From NCBI RefSeq assembly GCF_902170785.1, contig NZ_CABHYG010000014.1:355125-419124 (forward strand): DNA of 64,000 nucleotides, in the 5' to 3' direction. The translations under genes were made by a program, and so were the position numbers. The notes below the pieces were generated by a model. The model had not been told where the DNA came from. It ran no database searches and was given only the letters and a program-made list of their open reading frames with translations. Within the stretch, counting starts at the first letter, position 1. Each line of letters starts with the position of its first letter. This DNA comes from Yersinia proxima. Its GTDB lineage: Bacteria > Pseudomonadota > Gammaproteobacteria > Enterobacterales > Enterobacteriaceae. Of this stretch, positions 59,212 through 64,000 are shown piece after piece.

Positions 59212-60169
59212 ACTTGAATCTGGTCAGTATCTTGTTGATGTGCGGCCACAAGGGCGCAACGGAAAACGGATGCGTAAACGTTTTGATACTAAATCAGAAG
59301 CGCAGCAGTATGAGCGGTGGCTTATTGCCACGCAGAATAATAAAGATTGGATAGAGAAGCCGGCAGACCGCCGCCTACTGATTGAGTTGATAGAGTTATG
59401 GTGGAAGTATCACGGCCAAACTCTAAAGGCTGGGAAAGATGATTATCAGCGGCTTAAAAAGTTAGCCGATGATATGAAGAATCCACGCGCTGACCAGGTT
59501 ACAAAAAGTTCTTTTGCAGACTATAAAGCGGCCCGCCTATCTAGCGGGATTAGCCCCAGCACAATAAATAGAACTCAAATGATATTGAGTGGTGTATTTA
59601 GCACTCTTATAGAGAGCGGCCACTACCATAGCCCGCACCCTCTAAAGGGGGTCGGTAAGATTAAAAAGACTGAAAGTGAAATGTATTTCCTTTCACGACC
59701 AGAGATTGATTTGTTACTTAAGAGTTTTGATGGTGACAATTTGAAGGTAATCAAGCTGTGTTTGGCTACTGGTGCACGCTGGGAAGAAGCGGCGGAGTTA
59801 ACAAGCGCATCAGTAATTAAATATAAGGTGACCTTTAATAATACGAAGAATGGCAAAAATAGAACTGTTCCAATATCGGCGAAACTGTATAAAGAGATTT
59901 ATAAGTCGGAAGGGGGGCGTTTATTCCGGCGGGTTGATTACGATTTTGTGAGAGAAACGCTACGGGCCGTTATTCCCTCCTTACCAGTAGGGCAATCGGT
60001 GCGGGTGTTTCGGCATACGTTCGCAAGCCATTTTATGATGAATGGTGGCAATATTTTGACGCTGCAAAAAATACTCGGTCATAGCAATATCCAGCAAACT
60101 ATGACCTATGCACACTTTGCCCCAGATCATTTACAAGATGCTGTCAGGTTTAACCCACTGGAGCAGTAG
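59198..60169 (+). CDS. int: Phage integrase, tyrosine recombinase
   Basis: 323 aa from ATG 59198 (MTISKLESGQYLVDVRPQGR); a GTG 18 nt earlier is an alternative. Arm-binding N-terminal domain, core-binding domain (about 60-150), and catalytic domain with Arg194 (ATGARWEEA), Lys220, Arg272-His273 (VFRHTFASHF), His295 (LGHSN) and nucleophile Tyr304 (TMTYAHF). HP1-type. It acts on the 17-bp core in dprA, 211 bp downstream. Confidence 0.93.
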   Translation: MTISKLESGQYLVDVRPQGRNGKRMRKRFDTKSEAQQYERWLIATQNNKDWIEKPADRRLLIELIELWWKYHGQTLKAGKDDYQRLKKLADDMKNPRADQVTKSSFADYKAARLSSGISPSTINRTQMILSGVFSTLIESGHYHSPHPLKGVGKIKKTESEMYFLSRPEIDLLLKSFDGDNLKVIKLCLATGARWEEAAELTSASVIKYKVTFNNTKNGKNRTVPISAKLYKEIYKSEGGRLFRRVDYDFVRETLRAVIPSLPVGQSVRVFRHTFASHFMMNGGNILTLQKILGHSNIQQTMTYAHFAPDHLQDAVRFNPLEQ

Positions 60170-60295
60170 GTTAATATTGTGGAGTTCCGCGCTACTGCTA
60201 GAATGAAAAAGTATAGGTTCGATTTTGCAGGTGGTGAGTGCAATAGGTAGGCGAATGTCGGTTTGATTGTGATCCACATTTTGCCCAAATTGGTT

Positions 60296-60325
60296 GGATT
60301 AGTACGGATTTGTGCAGATTAGTGT
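60296..60325 (+). repeat. Three 10-bp phased repeats beside attR
   Basis: GGATTAGTAC, GGATTTGTGC, AGATTAGTGT in tandem, one helical turn apart, 55 bp before the attR core. Likely Int arm or Cox sites; they share CGGATTT with the repeats at 58,179-58,208. Confidence 0.65.
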
Positions 60326-60378
60326 TACATTAAATATCATGGTGTTAGGTGGTTGTTGTTGATATATAAGGTTGTGTG

Positions 60379-60543
60379 ATGACACCCGTTGATGTCGTCG
60401 CCGAACGCGCCGGCCAACCTGTGCCAGATATCGTAAGCAAATTGCTCGAGCTGGAGTTAGCAGGGTGGATCGCAGCTGTACCCGGCGGCTATGTCCGATT
60501 AAGGAGGGCAGGCCATGTTCGACGTTCTAATTTACTTATTTGA
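60379..60543 (+). pseudogene. dprA: Displaced C-terminal end of DprA, possibly translated from a phage-supplied start
   Basis: 54 codons: ATG at 60379, whose last two bases begin the attR core, then TPVDV, then the 48 residues missing from the truncated DprA ([40 protein letters not shown]). The ATG is in frame and AAGG (60368-60371) lies 7 nt upstream, so it could be made as a free winged-helix peptide. The last 29 nt overlap smg, as in the intact locus. Confidence 0.9.
60380..60396 (+). other. attR core (17 bp)
   Basis: Exact copy of the attL core at 29,109-29,125, followed by the displaced dprA end. Confidence 0.96.
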
Positions 60544-60988
60544 AACTTATATGCATAACGAGTCGGAAATGCTTGTTGATCAAGACAAGATTACTGACGA
60601 TCTTGCACAAGCAGGTTTCTATCGTGAGGATATCAACAACGCCCTGAACTGGTTAGAGGCTCTGGCTGACCTACAAGATGGGCAGAAAGCACCTTATCTC
60701 TATGCCGCTGACCCGCAAGCACTGCGTATTTATACGGCAGAAGAGTCTCAACGTCTGGATGTTACTTGCCGTGGTTTTATCCTGTTTCTTGAACAAATTC
60801 AGGTATTACACCTTGATACTCGTGAGATGGTTATCGACCGTATTATGGCATTGGACTCGAATGAGATTGATCTGGAGGATCTCAAGTGGGTTGTGCTGAT
60901 GGTGCTATTTAACATTCCGGGTTATGAAAGCGCTTATCAACAGATGGAAGAGTTACTTTTTGAAGTCAATGAAGGTTATTTGCACTAA
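60515..60988 (+). CDS. smg: Smg family protein
   Basis: 157 aa, DUF494 family, found next to dprA in most gammaproteobacteria. [20 protein letters not shown] and [20 protein letters not shown] are typical. Function unknown. Start ATG 60515 with AGGAGGG upstream (in the dprA end), overlapping dprA by 29 nt, so translation may be coupled to the displaced fragment. Confidence 0.95.
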   Translation: MFDVLIYLFETYMHNESEMLVDQDKITDDLAQAGFYREDINNALNWLEALADLQDGQKAPYLYAADPQALRIYTAEESQRLDVTCRGFILFLEQIQVLHLDTREMVIDRIMALDSNEIDLEDLKWVVLMVLFNIPGYESAYQQMEELLFEVNEGYLH

Positions 60989-61029
60989 GTGGTAATATCA
61001 CGGGTAAATAACTTTATATAGAAGGCGTT

Positions 61030-61566
61030 ATGACAAAAATAGTTCCTGCCAAGGATAATGGGTCGTGTCCGGAGTGCGGATCGGCGTTAGTCATTCGCAG
61101 CGGCGGTCATGGCCCATTCCTTGGTTGCTCAAATTATCCAGGTTGCCAGTACATGCGCCCATTGAAAGCGCAATCTGATGGTCATATCGTGAAAGTTCTG
61201 GAAGGGCAGCATTGCCCTGAATGCGGTTCGGATATGGTATTACGGCAAGGGCGTTTTGGTATGTTTATTGGTTGTAGCCAATATCCACAATGTGATCATA
61301 CCGAAGTCATTGATAAACCGGATGAAACATCGATCGACTGCCCACAGTGTGGACAAGGAAAATTGCTACAGCGTAAATCTCGGTTTGGAAAAGTCTTCCA
61401 TGCCTGCAATCGTTACCCCGATTGCCAATTTACAATTAATCAGCAACCCATTGCGGGAGAGTGTGCTTATTGCCACTATCCATTGTTAATGGAAAAGAGA
61501 ACAGCACAAGGCGTAAAACGTTTTTGCGCCAGTAAGTTATGCGGGAAGGCAGTCGTCAGTGAGTAA
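61030..61566 (+). CDS. yrdD: YrdD, TopA-like zinc-finger protein
   Basis: 178 aa (E. coli 180). Consists of topoisomerase I C-terminal-type zinc fingers: [11 protein letters not shown]...[19 protein letters not shown]...[19 protein letters not shown]...CNRYPDC, and a degenerate fourth [10 protein letters not shown]...CASKLC. There is no catalytic domain. Role not established. Its end overlaps the tsaC start. Confidence 0.93.
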   Translation: MTKIVPAKDNGSCPECGSALVIRSGGHGPFLGCSNYPGCQYMRPLKAQSDGHIVKVLEGQHCPECGSDMVLRQGRFGMFIGCSQYPQCDHTEVIDKPDETSIDCPQCGQGKLLQRKSRFGKVFHACNRYPDCQFTINQQPIAGECAYCHYPLLMEKRTAQGVKRFCASKLCGKAVVSE

Positions 61567-62146
61567 TAACAACGTGAGTAGAAATGAGAATAGAACCGCT
61601 TTGTCGCATGTGTTGCAGGCATTGCAGCAAGAAGAGGTTATTGCCTATCCGACAGAAGCTGTTTTTGGTTTAGGCTGTGACCCTGATAGTGAAAAAGCAG
61701 TAAATGCTTTATTAGCATTAAAACAGAGACCATGGCAGAAGGGGCTGATTCTGATTGCTGCCAATTATGAACAGCTAAAACCGTATATAGATGACGCGGC
61801 ACTCACTGATTCACAGCGAGAGACTATTTTTTCCGTTTGGCCTGGGCCGGTAACTTGGGTCATCCCTGCTCGTCCTGAGACATCGCGCTGGCTAACGGGC
61901 AGTTTTGATTCATTGGCAGTGAGAGTGAGTGATCATCCACTCGTACAGCAACTCTGTTCCCAATATGGCAAACCTTTGGTTTCAACCAGCGCTAATTTAA
62001 GTGGCCAAGAACCATGCCGCACAACTGAAGAAGTCAGAATACAGTTTGGCTCTTCTCTGCCAATGCTGGCTGGTTTGGTTGGTGGGCGTTTGAATCCATC
62101 TGAAATTAGAGATGCACTAACCGGTAAACAATTTCGTCAAGGATAG
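61559..62146 (+). CDS. tsaC: TsaC, threonylcarbamoyl-AMP synthase
   Basis: 195 aa (E. coli 190), YrdC/Sua5 family. Makes threonylcarbamoyl-AMP for the t6A37 modification of ANN-decoding tRNAs; essential in E. coli. [17 protein letters not shown] and [22 protein letters not shown] are conserved. The start is GTG 61559 (GGAAGG at 61544-61549), overlapping yrdD by 8 nt; GTG 61574 is an alternative. Confidence 0.95.
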   Translation: MSNNNVSRNENRTALSHVLQALQQEEVIAYPTEAVFGLGCDPDSEKAVNALLALKQRPWQKGLILIAANYEQLKPYIDDAALTDSQRETIFSVWPGPVTWVIPARPETSRWLTGSFDSLAVRVSDHPLVQQLCSQYGKPLVSTSANLSGQEPCRTTEEVRIQFGSSLPMLAGLVGGRLNPSEIRDALTGKQFRQG

Positions 62147-62154
62147 GAAATAGC

Positions 62155-62976
62155 ATGGATCAGAAGTTCGCAGTGTTTGGTAACCCTATTGGGCACAGTA
62201 AGTCGCCAAGGATCCATGCGCTCTTTGCTGAGCAAACCGGTATTGAACATTGCTACGGTATGGTTTTGGCCCCGAATGAAACCTTTGAAGAGACATTAAC
62301 GTCTTTTTTTGCAGGTGGGGCGATAGGTGCAAACATAACGACACCGTTTAAAGAACGTGCTCACGCGAAGTGTGACGAATTGACAGATCGTGCGTCACTA
62401 GCGGGAGCCGTGAATACGATTAAGCAATTAAAAGACGGGCGTCTGTTGGGTGACAACACCGATGGCATTGGCTTACTCAGTGATCTTGAACGACAGCATT
62501 TGATCCAGACGGCTGATCGTATCTTATTGGTAGGTGCTGGTGGGGCGGCTCGAGGTGTGATCCTTCCTTTACTTTCATATGGCTGCAAAGTCGTTATCAC
62601 TAACCGGACTTATGCACGCGCGCAGCAACTTGCAGAAGTATTCCATCATTTAGGGGATATAGATGCTATCGAGATGCAAGATCTGAGTGGGCAGCCCTTT
62701 GATTTAATCATCAATGCGACAGCTTCGGGTATTCATGGCGAAGTGCCAAACTTACCTATGGATATTATTAGCCCACAAACTCGCTGTTACGATATGTTCT
62801 ATCAAGCGGATACTACGCCATTTCTAGCGTGGAGCACGCGTTTGGGGGTGACAAGCTATGCCGATGGTTTGGGTATGCTGGTGGGGCAGGCCGCGCATGC
62901 TTTTCAGTTGTGGCATGGTGTCATGCCTGAAATTACCCCTGTATTAAATCAGCTGCGCGATGAGCTAGCTAAATAG
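62155..62976 (+). CDS. aroE: Shikimate dehydrogenase
   Basis: 273 aa (E. coli 272). NADPH-dependent reduction of 3-dehydroshikimate. Substrate-binding [20 protein letters not shown], catalytic Lys in [12 protein letters not shown], the NADP Gly-rich loop GAGGAARGV and Asp in DNTDGIG. Eight nt after tsaC, the last gene of this operon. The yrdB gene that follows aroE in E. coli is absent here. Confidence 0.98.
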   Translation: MDQKFAVFGNPIGHSKSPRIHALFAEQTGIEHCYGMVLAPNETFEETLTSFFAGGAIGANITTPFKERAHAKCDELTDRASLAGAVNTIKQLKDGRLLGDNTDGIGLLSDLERQHLIQTADRILLVGAGGAARGVILPLLSYGCKVVITNRTYARAQQLAEVFHHLGDIDAIEMQDLSGQPFDLIINATASGIHGEVPNLPMDIISPQTRCYDMFYQADTTPFLAWSTRLGVTSYADGLGMLVGQAAHAFQLWHGVMPEITPVLNQLRDELAK

Positions 62977-62990
62977 AAAGATATGAACAA

Positions 62991-63021
62991 TGCAGGGAGA
63001 AGGTATAGCTCATTCCCTGCA
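62991..63021. terminator. Weak hairpin between aroE and yrdA
   Basis: 8-bp perfect stem TGCAGGGA / TCCCTGCA with a 15-nt loop between convergent genes. No clear T-run on either strand, so termination is only suggested. Confidence 0.45.
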
Positions 63022-63035
63022 TCAGAAATTAGCTT

Positions 63036-63578
63036 CTATTTGGTCTCTGCCAAATAGTCATCTTTCCAGCGCACATAGTTACCGGCAGAATAAAGCAGGC
63101 CTTCTAATTCAGCAGGTGTTAAAGGGCGAACTTGCCTGGCTGGGCTACCCATATAAAGGTGGCCACTAGCCAATCGCTTGCCAGGGGAAACTAAACTACC
63201 TGCTCCAATCATTACATCATCTTCTATGACCGCGCCATCTAGCACAATAGAACCCATCCCCACTAATACCCGATTGCCAATAGTGCAACCGTGAAGCATA
63301 GCTTTATGCCCGACAGTCACATCTTCGCCAATAATCAGCGGGTTTCCCTCGGGATTATGCTCTGAGTGATGGGTAACATGTAACACGCTACCATCTTGAA
63401 TATTAGAACGTGCACCAATACTCACCTGATTGACATCACCCCGAATGGCGACTAACGGCCAGACACTGACATCATCACCCAAAACAACATTACCAATGAT
63501 CACACTGGATCTATCGATCATGACGCGTGCACCTAGAGTAGGTAAGTAATGAAGATAGGGGCGAATAGCATCAGACAT
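63036..63578 (-). CDS. yrdA: YrdA, gamma-carbonic-anhydrase-like hexapeptide protein
   Basis: 180 aa from ATG 63578 (MSDAIRPYLHYLPTLGARVM); a 40-codon upstream extension is not supported. Left-handed beta-helix hexapeptide repeats with the gamma-class zinc histidines (GSVLHVTHHSEHN and VGHKAMLHGC). E. coli YrdA is 184 aa. Carbonic anhydrase activity of this subgroup is uncertain. Confidence 0.93.
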   Translation of the reverse strand: MSDAIRPYLHYLPTLGARVMIDRSSVIIGNVVLGDDVSVWPLVAIRGDVNQVSIGARSNIQDGSVLHVTHHSEHNPEGNPLIIGEDVTVGHKAMLHGCTIGNRVLVGMGSIVLDGAVIEDDVMIGAGSLVSPGKRLASGHLYMGSPARQVRPLTPAELEGLLYSAGNYVRWKDDYLAETK

Positions 63579-63745
63579 AATAATAGCCTCTTTATAAGAA
63601 AGTACTTTACCGGCAATACTAGTCTTTGCTGATGGAATTACAACCAATTGAGCGCGGTGATCGCCGTGAAAACACAGCGGATCGACCAAGATCTGCACGT
63701 AAGGAGTGAAAAGTATTCAAACAGGAAAAAAACACGAAAAAAGAG

Positions 63746-63773
63746 TTGTGCAAAAAATTCGACTCCCTATAAT
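63746..63773 (+). promoter_or_regulatory. rRNA operon promoter P1
   Basis: -35 TTGTGC (63746-63751), a 16-bp spacer, -10 TATAAT (63768-63773) and a GC discriminator GCGC, the rrn P1 type; an A/T-rich stretch upstream (63720-63745) is a probable UP element. Confidence 0.85.
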
Positions 63774-63856
63774 GCGCATCCATCGAGACGGCACACAACG
63801 AATCAAGTAGTTAAGTGACCGGCAAAGAGAACAGAGAAATTCAACGAAATTAAATG

Positions 63857-63884
63857 TTGACTCTGAATGAGGAAAGCGTAATAT
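63857..63884 (+). promoter_or_regulatory. rRNA operon promoter P2
   Basis: -35 TTGACT (63857-63862), a 16-bp spacer and -10 TAATAT (63879-63884), followed by GCGCACC. It lies 111 bp after P1, as in rrn operons. Confidence 0.85.
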
Positions 63885-63922
63885 GCGCACCTCGCGTTAC
63901 CAACCAAGTGTTGCTAACGCAC

Positions 63923-63934
63923 TGCTCTTTAACA
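63923..63934 (+). promoter_or_regulatory. rrn leader boxA antitermination site
   Basis: TGCTCTTTAACA, the exact rrn boxA recognised by NusB-S10, followed by the typical 16S leader (TTATCAGACAATCTGTGTGG). The mature 16S rRNA begins beyond the window end. Confidence 0.9.
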
Positions 63935-64000
63935 ATTTATCAGACAATCTGTGTGGGCACTCGCAAGACGATATCGAAGCCTGTTTCGACAGGCAGAAGA

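Larger units (their letters stand above)
29109..60396. mobile_element. HP1/K139-like (P2-related) temperate prophage
   Basis: About 31.3 kb bounded by a perfect 17-bp duplication. It contains a full set of lysogeny, replication, packaging, head, contractile-tail, lysis and late-control genes, with no obvious inactivating damage apart from a possible frame problem in the terminase. Divergent packaging and capsid operons, a DUF2586-type sheath, DUF2597-type tube and DUF2590 gene point to the HP1/K139 branch. Family placement rests on gene order and recalled domains. Confidence 0.93.

Noticed and set aside
29109..60396. Mu-like or other transposable phage
   Set aside because: Flanking duplication is 17 bp rather than 5 bp, a tyrosine integrase sits beside attR, and no transposase genes are present.
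63579..63698. 40-codon N-terminal extension of yrdA
   Set aside because: The known N-terminus MSDxxRPY begins at 63578, and the extension lies in the spacer before the rrn promoters.

Overview
The window is a 64 kb piece of a gammaproteobacterial chromosome. The order fkpA-yheO-tusDCB-rpsL-rpsG-fusA-tufA-bfd-bfr, then the S10, spc and alpha ribosomal-protein operons, then yhdN-zntR-arfA / mscL-trkA-rsmB-fmt-def / dprA-smg-yrdD-tsaC-aroE / yrdA and an rrn promoter region, is the conserved Enterobacterales arrangement. Protein lengths and sequences are close to E. coli but consistently diverged. They look most like Yersinia or a near relative; the genus is inferred from memory of the families and was not tested by a search.

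Layout. Positions 1-7.9 kb: the 3' end of fkpA, the YheO regulator with the TusDCB sulfur relay, the str operon (S12, S7, EF-G, EF-Tu) and the iron-storage pair bfd-bfr. Positions 7.9-21.9 kb: the S10 operon (11 genes), the spc operon (12 genes including secY and the short rpmD and rpmJ) and the alpha operon (rpsM, rpsK, rpsD, rpoA, rplQ). Their promoters, terminators and autoregulatory leaders can be read directly: the S7 element between rpsL and rpsG, the S10 leader hairpin, and the S4-binding alpha leader. Positions 21.9-29.1 kb: housekeeping genes, ending in a dprA that is interrupted.

Positions 29,109-60,396 hold an intact-looking temperate prophage of about 31.3 kb, bounded by a perfect 17-bp duplication (TGACACCCGTTGATGTC) whose left copy lies inside dprA. 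It belongs to the P2-related group and looks most like the HP1/K139 branch. The lysogeny module is at the right (tyrosine integrase, a WYL-like/BRCT protein, a short P2 C-type repressor), divergent from a Cox-like regulator. A leftward early operon follows: small unknown genes, a MazG-like protein, a protein with tandem repeats, a gpA-type HUH replication initiator, and a Dam-type methylase. Terminase, portal and an Ogr-like late activator run rightward. A long leftward late operon runs from scaffold and capsid through terminase small subunit, head and tail completion, sheath, tube, holin, endolysin, spanins, tail chaperone, tape measure, baseplate and fibre to a fused hub/spike. The roughly 0.7 kb without genes at the left end is where HP1-like phages would be expected to carry cos.

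Insertion removes the last 48 residues of DprA (the winged-helix end) and replaces them with 7 phage-encoded residues. At the right junction the phage supplies a Shine-Dalgarno-like AAGG and an ATG in frame with the displaced dprA end, which runs on into smg. The prophage therefore splits dprA into two potentially translated pieces and separates smg-yrdD-tsaC-aroE from the original dprA promoter.

The most notable signals are: the split dprA attachment site; the WYL-like/BRCT gene translationally overlapping int; matching 10-bp-phased repeats in the repressor/Cox control region and beside attR; two frame anomalies (terminase/portal at an A6 tract, and a tail-chaperone -1 extension); and the non-stop hairpin inside arfA.
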